Assembly: GCA_963995505.1 (NCBI GenBank)
Contig: OZ023184.1
Span: 16,180,228-16,244,227 of the forward strand
Reading direction: 5' to 3'
DNA from: Hypericum androsaemum
Taxonomy: Eukaryota; Streptophyta; Magnoliopsida; Malpighiales; Hypericaceae
Length of the DNA: 64,000 nt
The notes under the pieces are model-generated. The model ran no database searches. It was not told where the DNA came from and worked only from the letters and a program-made list of their open reading frames with translations. This document shows positions 1 to 12,874 of this stretch, piece after piece (positions within the stretch are counted from its first letter, which is position 1; each line of letters begins with the position of its first letter). The position numbers and the translations under genes are program-made.

Positions 1-2640
1 GTGGACCATCGCTAGAAACCATAGGAAATTTAATTATAAACATTAAGTGGGTAACTAGGGATCCCCAAACCTAAGTCCTTAGTTATTAAGTATAATTTAA
101 TCAGGATTTTAAAGTGCTCGTTAATTATTGTCACCGATTGTCCTGGTGAACCGATGACGACTGGTTAGATTAAATTTAATTTCCAGATTCTAGAGCCCCA
201 ATCTTTCTTGACGATGATGATCAATCAGTAAACACGCCTTTAAATAAAACCTCCACTTTTTTCAAATGACATTGACTCTCAACACACCCCTTAAATAATT
301 TTTTTTGTTGTTGAAGTTTCTACGTAATTTAACTTACCCAACGTGTCATCTGAATCAATCCATTTTAATAATGTGTTAAAAATTTGATATGGAACCCAAG
401 TTAGTAAATGAGTATGCGAAACCTAGATAATGAACTCCACCTACCAAACGAAACGTCCTTTTCTGCAAATTAGATTCGTGCAACTATGCCTTATTTCTTT
501 TTTCACTCTGCATAAGTGGAGGGTTTGGAACGTGATTCAAGATCAGTGGGTTCTTGTCTTCAGTACTCCAATAAAGTATTCATAAGCAAATACTGTATTT
601 GTTTCCGTAAAGGCAAGCGAATGAATGGATTATATTGAAAGGGTTAATACCTTTAAAAAACTGACGGAATTTTGTTGACATTAACATAGTTAAGAGGTTA
701 TAAGTGCGAAAAATTTACAGTCTTAAAATTTTGGATTGATAGAGATATTTTAACATGGTATCAGAGCAGGATTAATCTTGTAGCTTATTATTGCTCGCAA
801 GATTCATGTTTCATCACACGTTGGTGAAGTAAAAACCGTTGCAAATTTGAGCCGATGGACTTCATTTGAGGGGTACAGCAAAAACAAGTTGCAACTGTGG
901 TGAATTGTTTATTAGTGGGGAAAATTTTTACCCATTGTCACGATCAAAAGATCATATGCGACTCAAATTTGAATTATTTGGCCATGTCTGTATACCATAT
1001 AGTTCAAAACGAAACTTATTTTGTACACTCTTTTCTAAATTTCACCACTTTCAACAACATTTGGATGCAAACAATATTTGGTAACACAGAGGTCAACGGC
1101 ATCGGCAAAAACTCATTTACACATTTGTTGTGATTTTCAGTTGAAATTATGGCGGAAACGAGAAAGAGTGGAAGATAATTCTTGCAGATATGCTTCCAAT
1201 AACCAAAGCCACATCAGATATTATTCTTGCATTTTGTGATTGAAAATAAAAAAAATTAGATCTCTAATATTATTCATATTTTTGGGTAAATTTTTAATTG
1301 ATAGTAAATATTTAAACATTACAATTTACAACTATTAAACGAGAGTCGGATTCCTTTGTACGTCTCTAAAATTATTTCTTTCCACGTAGCTGCCATCGAC
1401 ATCGTTTGCAGATCTACTTTATTCAATAATATAGATAAATTTTTGCTGTGAGATTTTTCACTATTAATGAAAATTTATTTTCCTCGATCGATTGTAAATC
1501 CCATTTTCTAATGGTTTAGGCGTAGATTTTGACATATATCAGAAGATCTAGCAGACATGATAAAGATTTGCTACTTGAGAATCTGTTTAGAAGTTGCTGA
1601 AGTACACCACGTTATGTAAGCACAAGAAGATTCAAAATTTTGAACCGACCTTGAGTTTATTTCTACGTTATTCACATGAAATTTTGAAATAAAATTCTCA
1701 TTGTTCAATCAACTATTATACACATCACATCGTTTATCATTAGAAAAATTGTGTCACATTACTAAGTAATGGTGTTGGACTTGAAGATTCACCTACTTTA
1801 AAATTTTGGTTAGATATAAAGATTTTAATATAATATCAAAGCGAGTTAATCACATGTTATTGTTGCGTTCGCATTACCATCATTTATCGTTCTTAAAAAA
1901 AAATCAACGTCGTGCAAATTTCGGCCCCATTCTATAAATTCACTTTGTGATGCCGTTTCTATATACAACGTAAAAGCAGCAAATTGGAGCTTTTGCCCCG
2001 CTAGTTTCGACTTGGGTCCAGTCAGATGCTACTTGGGATTCGCTTCCGCCGGAATTAAAAGATGTGTGCATCACCTACGTACTTATTGTAGGCTGTGCAT
2101 GTGTTTATATGGTACTACCAAATTAGAGATATCCCTACGTTTATCCTACGCCTAGAAATCTAAACTCGAGTACCTAAACCTAACCCTGGTAAAGGAGAAC
2201 TGGTCAGGTTTGATCTCTGGTTTGGTCACGGTTGTAAGTGTGGAATTGCTTTTTCTTGTAAATGTTGTATCATGGTTTTTTCACCTTCATTTTATCGTGG
2301 CAAAATTTTAACGACGTTCGCAACTTCAAACTAGTACCAGATATGAGAGAATTTTACTTTTTTTATATGTAACATGTACATAGCATTATTACTAATAATA
2401 AAAATTCTATCTTTAAAAAAATTTACGATCTCTAGTTACAATTTTTTTGAGGAATATCTCTAGTTACAATTCTGCGTACCAACTTTATGCATGGCTGCAC
2501 GTGAAACACGAGCTATATATTGCATGTCTAATTTTATATAATCTCCGAGTGCGAACATCCTCTCCATCCCAACGGCAAAATATTTATTTGCAAAAGTATT
2601 TTATATTCAAACATGGACAGGTAAAATATGAATATTTCTC
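1..2640. other. Gene-free AT-rich stretch with two related LTR-like fragments
   Basis: No convincing coding region is seen. Two segments resemble each other, at about 725-860 and 1797-1930: both read 'aaaattttgg', then a short AT run, then a TGGTATCAGAGC-like motif (755-770) or its decayed form (1833-1845), then a 'gttattgttgc/ttattattgctcgc' stretch. TGGTATCAGAGC is the usual primer-binding site of plant LTR retrotransposons, complementary to initiator tRNA-Met. The pair may therefore be remnants of LTR/PBS junctions. No LTR ends or coding remains were recognised, so this is a weak call. Confidence 0.35.
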
Positions 2641-2649
2641 CTAATGATA

Positions 2650-3480
2650 TTGTTGTGGTGGAAAGGTGATGAGAACGCAAGAGCGATCTCGAGACGGATC
2701 TAGAGTGGTCATCCTAAGAGCGATTCAAAGTATCGTGGGTATAAATTGAAAAATAACAAAAGTAAACGAATGGGAAAAGCGAGTAGCTTTATTAGAAAAT
2801 TGAAGGAAACTAAACGAAAGGTAAAAAATGCTAGAACAAAGGTAGAGCTAGAGAGCTAGGGTGTAAACACACGAAGTAAAAAAAAAGTAAAGCAAATAGC
2901 GGAAGCTGATAGCGGAAGCTGATAGCTTTATTACGAAAAGTAAAGGAATTGAAACAAAAGATAAAAATACAAAAATGGTGGAAATAGCTTAAGTGCTACA
3001 TTGTGTGGTTTGTGAGTGTCCTTTGTGCCTATGCCAAGTTCTCTTTATATAGGGATAGACTCCTAACCTAGCTCCGGCTTAGAGTAAGAAAAACTAGATT
3101 AATATAGGAAAATCTAACATAGAAAACTAAATACATGAAAACCTAATACAATAATACCTAATAGAGAAAAATTCAATATAGAAAAACCCTGTATAGTGCT
3201 GGTCCATTTCGTAAGCCGTACTTCCAGCTCATGGCCTCCTCTTTTCCCGAATAAGCCACAGGAATCGTCATCCGCGCTAGTACCCACACTGTCAAAAATT
3301 CAAACCCAATTTTGACCTCTTTTTATACCGAATTTGGAGAAATCACAAACTACAAAGTTGTTGATCTATGTCTTATCTTTCTGTAGCTTTTTAAATCGTA
3401 TTAATCCAATACTTGAGCAAAAAGAAGCGACTATTTTACTGAGATAACGTTGATAAATCTCAGAATTAATTTTTCACTCC
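2650..3480. repeat. Probable LTR-retrotransposon remnant
   Basis: The stretch has a purine-rich block with two similar copies of an 'agctttatta...aaggaa' motif (about 2785-2830 and 2922-2965). A perfect 14-base direct repeat (GCGGAAGCTGATAG) lies at about 2899-2927, followed by a TATA-like 'ctttatatagg' near 3049. The part at 3325-3390 resembles the 176-bp tandem unit at 24.3-25.2 kb: 'aatttggagaa', then 'cacaaactacaaagtt', then 'atctatgtc'. That block recurs in repeats of this window, so it is probably part of a transposable element. No ORF is present and the boundaries are uncertain. Confidence 0.35.
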
Positions 3481-4155
3481 AACATATATTTTATCAATTT
3501 AAACTGGAGACATTACTTAGTAGTCCAAGTGAGAACAAGTAAATATTATCCTCGTAGTTATTTTGATTTGTAAATATTTCCCACTTAATGATGACCAGAA
3601 GAGATAATATTAATTTGGTCTTAGGCAGGGACTTCGAATTATGTAATGTGCGGAGCGAGAGTGATACACGAGAGAGGATTTGTAAAATTATTTAAATTAG
3701 ATGTCTACCATCAAAGAATACTAGCTCCACCCACACTGACTTTGTGGTCCATCTAAGTACGAACTATGGCAATTACCTTATTGTTAGGGAAGGGAGTTTC
3801 TAGAATAAATGCTAAGACATATTTATTAATCAACTAAAGTATTTCTATATACATTTTGAGCAATTTTACGGTAGTTTTTTTTATAGTAACTAACAATATT
3901 ATACCATCGATCTTTCATTAAAACCGAATAGAGAAAAAGTGAACCATGTAAATTCTACCGTAAATTTATCACTTCGCAAAATTTAATATTCGCTATACAA
4001 ATTCATATTTATCAATGGACGATGTAAAATTTGCTATACCTTTATGATCAATCAGTTTCTGTTTTTGTTTTCCATTCATTAAAGCGAAAGATAAACCGAG
4101 TGTTCTAATAGATTGCAAGTTAACAAACGTTATGGAGTACAAACCAAGAGCTAAC
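3481..4155. other. Intergenic, nothing recognised
   Basis: AT-rich DNA with no convincing ORF, RNA gene or repeat structure on either strand. It ends at the poly(T) run that marks the 3' end of the LINE fragment. Confidence 0.4.
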
Positions 4156-5610
4156 TTTTTTTTTTTTGCGAAAGGAAGCTTCATTAATAAAAGAAAAAGA
4201 GTACAAAAAAAGTTCTATGACCTACCCCACGCTGGTCTCACATTCTGGACAATCAAAGGGGTGAAATCCGCTAATCAATAGACCAGAGGAGAGCCCGAAA
4301 ATTCTAGGTCCTACTCCGTTGAAACCTACAAGTTGGGCAGTCGGAGTGACGCCTCCAGCCAATAGGCCAGAATAACGTCGCCTATCAACTATCCCAGCTG
4401 AATTCACACATCGGCAATCTGGGCAGCCCACCATAAGACAATAGCTAGGTAGAGGGCCGCCTATCCCCGCTAGCCTCGAGTCATCCTAAACAAGGGATCC
4501 TCCCACCCTTCCACTCGAGGGACGCACACACACATACCCCGCACCCCTAGAGTGTACGGTTGCCGCCAGTGACCTCATCAAAAACTCCATCGGCGCCACC
4601 CAACAGGGAATAAAATACACACTGATAACACTGCACAGACCTAGGAGAGGAGCATAAACCCGCCATACATCCTAGCTTCCCAAGCCATCCTGCCAACATG
4701 ATAGATAAGTTATCATGAAGAAAAATGGTAGAAAGGCATCTGTGTCAAGTCCCGCCCGATGTGTTTCAGCAAATGAGTTAGCATATTCGGCCACCAACCC
4801 TCCTCTTGCAACTTAGATAACGCATCCGTAGCAGCATTGCCCTCTCGAAATATATGTGTTACCTGAAAGTGCATGTTCCAGAGTTTGTCCTGAACCCGCA
4901 GCCAACGATTTCTGAACTGCCACAGAACCTTCACCTGTCTAAGATGAAATAATTGAAACATGTAAGTGGAATCTGTTTCCAACCAGAACTGTCTCTAGCC
5001 ATAAAGATGGGCCGCCTCTACTGCCATCAAAGCGGCTACCAACTTGGCTTCATAGGCAAAATCCATGCCCATCTAATGAATAAAGCAACCCTGCACGAAA
5101 TCCCTATGGTTTCTAAACATTCTTGCTACCGTAGCAAAACCTGAGGATCCTAGCGTGCTTCCATCAGTATTGTATTTCATCCAACCCGGAGGAGGATAAT
5201 GCCATCGAACCTCCCCGATAACTGGGGCGCGTCCTGGTCTGCTCTGGACACGCAACCTGTGTAAGATGACTGAATCCTCATGAGTGTTATACATATGCCC
5301 TGCCTCCAAAGCACTTGTCTCTGCCACCAAAGTACGGATCATATTAATAACCGAATCAACACTATGTCGCGCACCATCATGAGCACGATTATTTCAATCA
5401 AACCAAATAGCCCACGCGCAGGTAACAACGACCACCCACCATAAAGCCTGTAACTGCGGACTGAAATAACACTGCATCACTCTAAACATTAAATCATTAA
5501 AACTCGTGTAGGCACACCAAGATACTCGAAACATGTCCGCCAATTGACTTCTGAAAAAGAACATTCCACCAGCAAATGATCTAAACTCTCAGAACCTGCA
5601 AAACAGAGAA
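4156..5610 (-). mobile_element. 5'-truncated LINE (non-LTR retrotransposon), RNase H end
   Basis: Reading on the minus strand from about 5610 to 4156, this is the 3' end of a plant LINE. The first part (5610-5350) translates in pieces to the zinc-binding RT tail, with a 'DHLLVECSF' motif. Next comes an RNase H domain whose start reads 'GWMKYNTDGS' (5200-5160, the first catalytic Asp region), followed by 'FRNHRDFVQGCF'. A later frame (4982-4713) has 'LESDST'-like METDSTY, 'FRNRW', and the C-terminal 'HIFREGNAATDALS'. Stops and frameshifts separate the pieces, so it is dead. A GC-richer 3' UTR (4700-4190) leads to 'attaatgaagcttcc' and a poly(A) tail, seen as poly(T) at 4156-4167 on the plus strand. 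The reverse transcriptase and ORF1 are missing, typical of incomplete target-primed insertion. Confidence 0.85.
4713..5342 (-). pseudogene. LINE RNase H domain, frameshifted
   Basis: Two minus-strand frames carry the domain. 5342-5073 holds the linker, the conserved 'PPPGWMKYNTDGS' entry to RNase H and the first half. 4982-4713 holds the second half with the 'TDST' acidic motif and the conserved terminal 'THIFREGNAATDAL'. The segment between (5072-4983) is in another frame with a stop just after 'QGCFIH', so no single polypeptide is possible. In intact plant LINEs this domain degrades the RNA strand of the RNA-DNA hybrid. It is part of the truncated LINE described over the same interval and has no independent host role that I can see. 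Confidence 0.8.
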
Positions 5611-6136
5611 AAATTTGGTATTGTATTTCTACTCGTGTTTAAACATTTTAAAGTTTTAATCTAAATGGTGAATATGGAACTAAATTTGTGCAGAAAATAG
5701 AATTCCATTTATAAACTAATCAAAATCAAGAATTTTTTTTAAAATGACAGAATTTTCAAAAAATTAAGAAGAAATTGAGAATAAATATCTATAAAATCCT
5801 TTCTTATTTTTTAAGACATTAAGCCCAGGGGCCTGGATATCAGCGACCCAAAACTCTATCGAATAAGGCCCACCGCATTCCAGTTCTATCCACTAACCAC
5901 GTCGTTTCAGCACCAATAAGGGCCCACCAGTTTCCCAAAAAAAAAAAATATCGGTCCACCATGTTCTACATTAGCTGGGTCAGATTTCTTCTTTACCTTT
6001 TCTTTATTGGAGAAATACCTCAGATATTTTGAGTAGGATATGGACTAAATTTACAGGACTCTTATTCTTACTTTATTTGTAAGGTTTTCTAAGAAATTGG
6101 GTATTGGTGTTATTTAAAAACATATAATTTAAAATA
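5611..6136. other. Intergenic, nothing recognised
   Basis: AT-rich sequence between the LINE fragment and the Mutator-like element. It has no ORF of note and ends with the left 9-bp target duplication TTTAAAATA at 6128-6136. Confidence 0.45.
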
Positions 6137-7123
6137 GAGTAAATCACACTTAGGAGTTAGGACTCTAAAAATTGTTATATTCGTCTCTCAGAATCCTATA
6201 TTTTTTAAATAGATTAAAAGGTGCCTATAGTTTGTTTTTATCGTATTCCGGTGTCATCGATTTTTTATGTGAATGATCTTTTTACCCTCATAAAAAATAA
6301 AATAAAAATTAATTACCCTCTCTCCCTTCTCCCCTTTTCCTTTTCCCTCTCTCCCCCTTCGTCCCCGCCGAAGCCCTTCGTCCCTATCTCCCTCCTTCCA
6401 CCTCCCCCATTAAAAATCTAAGATAGCATCCTCAAGTAACTAACCCTAGCCTCTTAGTTTCGTGTTAATTGTTTTCCTTTTTTAGTTTCGATTTAACCAT
6501 AACCTTTTTAGTAACTAATCATCAAGTAATTAGAAGTTTTAATCTCTGAGCTTTTACCTTAGTTTCGATTAACCAGCCTTCACGCCCAGTAATTAGATGT
6601 TCTTACGGGCGATTCTTCGATTTTCAGGTACAAGTCGGAGTTTGGAGATATCGTGGTTGGGCGTGTCGTTGAGGTATTGCAGATTGGATAAATCTCTTTG
6701 TTGGTTTGTTTTGACACAGGAAGAAGACGAGGATGGAGGGGCGGAGTTGGAGATTTTTTATTATTTAAATTGGGATTTTTTTTTATTGTTGGTAGCGAGA
6801 TTAGGGATCCATTATTCTAATTTAATAAAAAATTTGATTGTGGGTTGATTTGGGTCTTCGTGCAGGTTGATGTTCACCAGAGAAGATGATAAGAGTTTCG
6901 TTATGATATGAGAAAAAAAAGACAATTGTTTAATGGGTATAAAAGTTTTTTATAATAGAAAAAAAATGTAAAATAATTAATCACACCAGCGAAAGACTCG
7001 AGGCCTGGTGTAAAATAAAACTAAATTGTAAGAATATTTTAATCTATTTCGAGAATATAGAGATCTGAGAGACAAATACTAAACCCCAAAATTCAACCTA
7101 AAATAAGACTACTCTTTAAAATA
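6128..7123. mobile_element. Small non-autonomous Mutator-like element with 9-bp target duplication
   Basis: The element itself spans 6137-7114 (978 bp) and is flanked on both sides by the same 9 bases, TTTAAAATA (6128-6136 and 7115-7123). A 9-bp duplication is the hallmark of Mutator-type transposition. The termini are inverted: GAGTAAATCACACTTAGG on the left and the complement of CCTAAAATAAGACTACTC on the right. Similarity continues inward for about 90-100 bp ('gtctctcag', 'atatt', 'aatagattaaaa' on both sides). There is no transposase. The interior is pyrimidine-rich (6320-6415), then holds roughly 450 bp of moderately GC-rich sequence including a 'ttttcag' splice-acceptor-like site at 6620. 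This could be a captured gene fragment, but I do not recognise one. Confidence 0.85.
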
Positions 7124-10100
7124 AAATTAGTTTTTTAAGTGGACCAGTTCAACTTATACATTAGAATCAATCATTCATTATTTTCTATGTAGTGTTTTCC
7201 AACACTGTTTCTCAAACGAATTATAGATTCACATTGTTCTTAAGTTTGCACATGTGGTATTTTTACCTTTCCACCAAACTGAGCTCGTGAATTCGTTTTG
7301 GTAATATGTTGAAATATTTAAATTTTATAAAAAAGTATATATCGGTTTATTTATTTCGAATAGTCGTAATCCATACAAAGGTTTATACATTTATGTTCGA
7401 TGATTCCTATGGGGACCATCCTGAAAAAACCTGTTAGAAAAATATCAACCTTGAAAAGGAAAGAAAAAAGTTAGTAAAGGTGCACTGAACTATACACTTC
7501 ATGCACAAAGCCCATAGTACAAATAGAAGAATATCTTATTTTCTTGTAACTTGTAAGAGTAAAAGTCTTTTTTTATTGATAATTTGAAATCATATACGTG
7601 CGTACATTGACTTCAAATTGATCAAGATTATAAATAAAAAGAAGACAAGTTTAGTTTAATACCACTTGGTTTAACACTTTTTGACCAAAAAACCCATTTA
7701 ATTTCGTTGTTTACAACAAATTTTCAAATTGATATTATTATTTTTCTAAATTTGTACATGATTAAACACTCAAAAAATAAAATATAAATATAAATATCAA
7801 TGCTCGGTGGGTAGGTGACAACATACTTACCACATTTCCTAGAGGTCGGTGATCGACTTTCACCCCTTTCGAAAAATGAAAATTTTTTAATTGGGTGGAG
7901 AACAAAACCCATTATTGTCTAAAGTCAGGGAGTTTAGACCAATCCGTCAAAATTTTACCGGAAAAAAAAAAGTTTAATGTATACAGGTTCAGTAGTTAAT
8001 GTGTTATTTTTTGTTCACTGATTTTCTAATTATTCATGTTTTATTTCAAAAAAGAAGTCAATGTTATATTTTATTGTTGCTGTGTATTCCTAAACGTAAT
8101 GCGAGTATGGGCAGACTCTGAGAAGGCAAAATATGAGAAATCTTCTTTTTATGATCCGCTGTGATGTTTATACTATATTGATACATCGTTCCTTAAAAAC
8201 AAAATACTATATTGATACATGTACACTTCTGAAAATTATCTTCAATAAATAAAAAATAGATAACCTCAAAGGCAATTTTTTTTCTTGAATCCATAATGTT
8301 ACAAGTAATTTCTCTAGCCAATCTAATCCAATTAGAAGTACTTCCACCTCAAGTGTGGTCGGTAAAATTGTCCAGGACTTTATTGGAAGAATCACCGGCT
8401 CGGAAAGATGTTAAAATAATGTTATGTAGAATATGCTCATAGTTCAATCTACTACATTAATTTGGATTCATACGTTTCACTTTTAGATTTTATTAATCCT
8501 AGCTAATATCATTAGCATCGATTTCGTCCAGTCTATTATTATAATTGGAAACATATCGTCCCCGTTGAAATAATAATAAATATTTGACACAAAAGCCCAT
8601 TAGTAACGGCACTTATGCTATAATGTATTTGGTTAAAGGTAAACTTTATCAGTATTCATAACCGATAGAATCTTAGCTTGAGGATCTAAGCATTAAAAAT
8701 AGTTCCAAAGGGTATGTTTTGGATTAAAGTGAAGAATGGTCCGGCGTCAATTAATTGTACAATAACTCGAAAGACCTAATGAACCAGTACTAATTGTAGA
8801 ATACTTTATACACTCAAATGACCAAGCACACAAAACGATAAAAATGCTGTGATTCGCCAGAATTAGGAGTCTTAAAGAAGGATCGACGAATTAAGTATTC
8901 CTATTATTTAGAATTTCCCTACTCAACTCCAAAAGTTTTCATACACTTTCCGTACTTTGAAGGATATATAAAAGCATGCATTTACACCACAAGATGGTAA
9001 CTGCCTAATTTTTTAAAAATGAAAAGTCTATTTTAGTAACTTTTAATTTGATCAACTTGTATACCATGTGAGATTGAGTAAAAATATTTTCTCTAATTTG
9101 CACTCAACTATTTGAATAATTTTTTGGATAAAAACACCCCTAATTATAATTAGAAAAAAATGAATTTATTGTTCTGGAAAAAATCTGAAAAATATGAAAA
9201 AACTTCAATCTCTCATTGTATTTTTCATACGAATTTTTTCTTTTTTAGATTGTATTTTAAGTTTTAATTTTATGTTACTTAGGGTATTTTTTTCAAATAA
9301 ATTGTTCAAATAGTGTGGTGTCAACCTTGAAAATACTCTGCTACCCAGTCAAACATTTTTAAACCATGGAATTGTTGTGTACAAGACGGACAAACCACAA
9401 GTTACAAACAAATGTTATTGGAATAAACATGCACTATTTTTAAAGAGGAGAGAATTTCAGTTACAGAAAATTGTTCTCGTATATTAGACCCAAATTCGAC
9501 ATAAAGAGACATTTTTTTTGTCAGAATTATTTATTTTAAAAAATTAATTTAATTAAATGAAATTGACAGTATTTGACATTTTGACATCATTTTATACAAA
9601 CTTAAAAAAATAATTGTTTTGTACAATATAATTCCACAATCCGATGTCACAATTTGTTTTAGATCACCGCGGAGCCTAGCAGCGTAGATCTTATCCCGTA
9701 ATTTTTTCGTTTATCTTTTTGAGGTTGTCATTTATAAAGATAATTGACATTTTTATTTGAACTGGTCAAAATCAGAATTACAATGTGGTATCAAACCAGG
9801 GGCTGTTAAAGTAATTTTTCTAAAAAAAAATTATTGCTTCTGTATTGCAGTCAAATTAAAGTTAACCCAGTCAATTTCGTTTGATTTGATAAAATGGAAG
9901 GTAACCGCCGTTTTGAGTTTTAGAGGATATACCAGAAACGATGAGCGCAAAATTATTCTTGTGCAGAGATCATAAACGATATTTTTCCCTAAAAGAGACA
10001 TATTTTAGCTATCCCAATCAAATAATTTTCCATTTTTTTGTCCGGACAACATTACCTTTTCTCTAAAGAAAAGTGTCGTAACCCCGGAAAGAAAAACAAG

Positions 10101-10900
10101 AGGTCGAAAGGCTCTTTGCCAGTCTTTGGGAGTAGAGTAACATTGGAAGTGCATACGCTCCCTTTTTTGTTCTTAATCCACGGTCATATTGAATTAACAA
10201 AGAATGTACATACAGGAAAATTAAATTAATGCAAGACCTTATGTTCGAGAGAAATCATATCGACGACTAATGAAAGATTCAGAGGTTTATATTTTTTTTT
10301 CTAGATTCATTGAGTAAAACTAGAAGAAATGGAATTTCTTAAATTATTACGGTAAATAATATTAATAACTCAAAGATATTTGTAATAGAGTTACACCATT
10401 TTTATAAGAAAGTAAAATTTTGCTCTTCCAGAATTTGAATATGGTCTCATTCTCCAATCCCAAATCACCACCCACATTTTTTCACTCGTCTTGAAATTAC
10501 CAGTGTTAATATTACTTATAAGTGCTGAAAATTTATCAACACATTACCTTGAAATTTTTGTTCTGAGATAATTCTAATTTGGTATTAAAATAAGTTAACT
10601 TCTTATTCCATTATTACTTGCACGACTCTCATGTTATGTGATTCCATGTTAATGAAATCAAATCTAGTGGTGATTTGACCATAGAAACTTCCGTTATGGG
10701 ATGTGTCAAATTACTACATTGATTAAAAAATTCTCTCTCATTTCTTTAGCTCAAAATTATGATTCCGGAAGATTTTTTATACATATATAATAGCTTAGTT
10801 CAAGAATATTGAGAATCCTTACATATATTCATTTGTGCGTCTTACATAAATTGAATTCAATTAGAACAAGCACTCAAAAGAACATTAATCAACCAAAAGA
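7124..10900. other. Long AT-rich intergenic stretch
   Basis: No convincing gene, RNA gene or complete mobile element was found on either strand. The ORFs are short, uninterrupted only by chance, and match nothing I recognise. A few poly-A/T runs and 'tttattgataa'-type motifs hint at old retrotransposon debris. The last kilobase (9.9-10.9 kb) is 3' flank of the ERF gene that follows. Confidence 0.4.
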
Positions 10901-11020
10901 CTACAATTAAGATCATTGTAGCAAAATATACGCGCATATAATTAAACAAAACAAGACCTAGCTTCAAGGATACAAATATCATCGATTCTTCCCAACACAA
11001 TATCGATCGAAATAGTCCAA

Positions 11021-12268
11021 TTACTGAATATTATCCTCCAAAATGTAATTGGGATATTCTTGGATATCCATCGGAAGAACTCCATCATGGAACGTAAACA
11101 ACGGTACTTGTGAATCTGAGTCAAACCCAATAATATTATTGAAGCTCCCCAGCTCTCCAGATGATCCGCCACCTTGGCACTCAAAATAAGCCTCCGGGTT
11201 AATGTTCTTCCCCTTGTTCAACATCATCAGGTCCCTCCTCCATGCGTCGAGCAACGACTGGTCGTCGAGGGACGAACCAGTACCCGAATACTCGCAGCTG
11301 GTAGAGCAAATGTTGGGGAAAGGATTGTTACCATTTAGCACCAGTTCGGGTTTGTAAACATTGGAGGGGTTGTTGGGAAGCAGCCCTTGGGTGATCTCTT
11401 GCAACAACCCGGAATCTACGTACTCGTGTTCTTGATGAGGGAGGTGGAAGTCCATGGACCCAGTAGCAGCCGCACCGGGCCCTCTTCCATTGGATATGGG
11501 AGGAATTGGGAGAGGTGGGTCCAAGACGATAATATTGTTGGAGGGGTCGTTAATGGGGTTAACAGGCGAGGGACCCGAAAGATCATTAACCGGAGAGGAG
11601 ACATTAGAGTACATAGGAGAAGATGAGGGAGTTGGTATTGGGTGGCCATTGACGTAAGGAAGGTGCTGGTCAAGAAGGAAGGGATATTGGTACAAGGAGG
11701 AAGCAGCAGCAAGTTCTCGAAGAAGAAGCATATTATAGAGAGACTCAGGGGAGACGAGGTTCCATTGGGGTACAATGGGAGAAGAACCAAAATTAGGGTT
11801 TCCGTGAGGAGGCAAGAGAGTGTTGCCGGTGGTGTTTCTAGAGAAGCGTTGGAGTATTTTGTTGTATGGGTAAGGGTTGAAGAAGAGGTCGGTGGCTGCG
11901 GAGTTTGGGTCGAGAATGGGAGGATAGACGAAGTTGGTCTGCGCCTTCAGCCCGCGCAATGCGCGGGCTGCAGCGTCGTAGGCGCAGGCTGCTTCCTCAG
12001 CGGTGTCGAAGGTGCCCAACCACCGCCTCTCCTTCGAATGTGGGTCCCTTATCTCCGCCGCGTATCGGCCCCACGGCCTCCTCCTCACCCCTCGGTACCT
12101 GATGGTGTTGGTGTTACCGGTGGCCGGGGCGACACCGTTTTGTTTCTGTGTCCTCTTAGTATTTGCGGTGGTTGTTGTCGTGGTAGTTGCTGGGGTTGGG
12201 GTGGTGGTTATGGGTGATTCTTGGTTGATTTTCTTTGGGACATTTGGGTTTCTAATGGGTTCTTCCAT
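11021..12268 (-). CDS. ERF transcription factor, ESR2/DORNROESCHEN-LIKE-type
   Basis: A 415-residue, single-exon AP2/ERF protein. One AP2 domain lies at about residues 57-116: it opens [19 protein letters not shown], contains WLGTF, and closes with TNFVYP. The Ala and Asp of AAEIRD are the two residues that mark ERF-type (GCC-box-binding) rather than DREB-type domains. Outside the domain are two features I associate with Arabidopsis ESR1/ESR2 (DRN/DRNL): a leucine-rich 'MLLLREL' block at 180-186 and the ESR motif '[13 protein letters not shown]' at 286-298. The N-terminal 'MEEPIR' also resembles ESR2. A Thr/Pro/Asn-rich linker and acidic C-terminus suggest an activation region. By family it should act in the nucleus to promote shoot and lateral-organ initiation and the cytokinin response. 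The start at 12268 is the first ATG after the TATA box and sits 56 residues before the domain. The gene looks intact. Group VIIIb assignment is firm; one-to-one orthology to ESR2 is inferred. Confidence 0.93.
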   Translation of the reverse strand: MEEPIRNPNVPKKINQESPITTTPTPATTTTTTTANTKRTQKQNGVAPATGNTNTIRYRGVRRRPWGRYAAEIRDPHSKERRWLGTFDTAEEAACAYDAAARALRGLKAQTNFVYPPILDPNSAATDLFFNPYPYNKILQRFSRNTTGNTLLPPHGNPNFGSSPIVPQWNLVSPESLYNMLLLRELAAASSLYQYPFLLDQHLPYVNGHPIPTPSSSPMYSNVSSPVNDLSGPSPVNPINDPSNNIIVLDPPLPIPPISNGRGPGAAATGSMDFHLPHQEHEYVDSGLLQEITQGLLPNNPSNVYKPELVLNGNNPFPNICSTSCEYSGTGSSLDDQSLLDAWRRDLMMLNKGKNINPEAYFECQGGGSSGELGSFNNIIGFDSDSQVPLFTFHDGVLPMDIQEYPNYILEDNIQ

Positions 12269-12355
12269 GGAGCTTGTTTGCGGTTAATGGAGATGGGAGA
12301 AAAGAAAAGAAAAGTGGATGTGAGAATTTAATTGAAGCCCTAGGAGAAGCCTTAG

Positions 12356-12364
12356 TATATATAG
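12356..12364 (-). promoter_or_regulatory. TATA box of the ERF gene at 12.3 kb
   Basis: Read on the minus strand this is CTATATATA, about 90 bases upstream of the ATG at 12268. Transcription would begin roughly 30 bases downstream, giving a short leader of about 60 bases. It is the only well-placed TATA motif upstream of this gene. Confidence 0.6.
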
Positions 12365-12369
12365 AGGTG

Positions 12370-12840
12370 GCACTTCAGTCCAAGTTGGAAGTAATGATCA
12401 AGGAAATAGCAAAAAATAGCTTGGGGATTAGCTTAATATAACGTGGCGAGCTTAGGAACAGCCTAAGTAAGTAGGGATGATGTGTTCTTTTTGGTGAATA
12501 TGATGCGTTGTTTTTAATATAAGTTTTTTTATACCACCTGATTAGAATTTTTGAAAGGTGTAGAAATTCTCCCAACACGTATTTATCCGATTAAGTTAAA
12601 ATAACTCTCACATTCGTTGATATATTTATTAGTTTTTTTTATATAAGTAGAGATGACGTGTAACTATATGTCGTGCATGACATTCCGGGAAATAATAAAT
12701 TGTTATAGGGTTACATGATATAGGCATAGTTTAGGGGCTGGGGACGGAGAAAAATAATTCAGTCTCTCCACATGGGTGTGACCTAATCCTGTCTTTGAGA
12801 TTTGAACATTTAAATTTAATCATGCTTAAAAGTAAAGGTG
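12370..12840. other. Upstream region of the first ERF gene
   Basis: Non-coding, AT-rich. It contains the proximal promoter of the minus-strand ERF gene. No mobile-element ends were recognised and there is no other gene. Confidence 0.4.
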
Positions 12841-12874
12841 TTGTCTCTCTCATCTTTTAGAGAGAGAAAGTCTC

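Noticed and set aside
11387..12287. Plus-strand open frames of up to 191 codons opposite the first ERF gene
   Set aside because: They are antisense shadows of the ERF coding region. The minus-strand frame has a clear AP2 domain and a TATA box.
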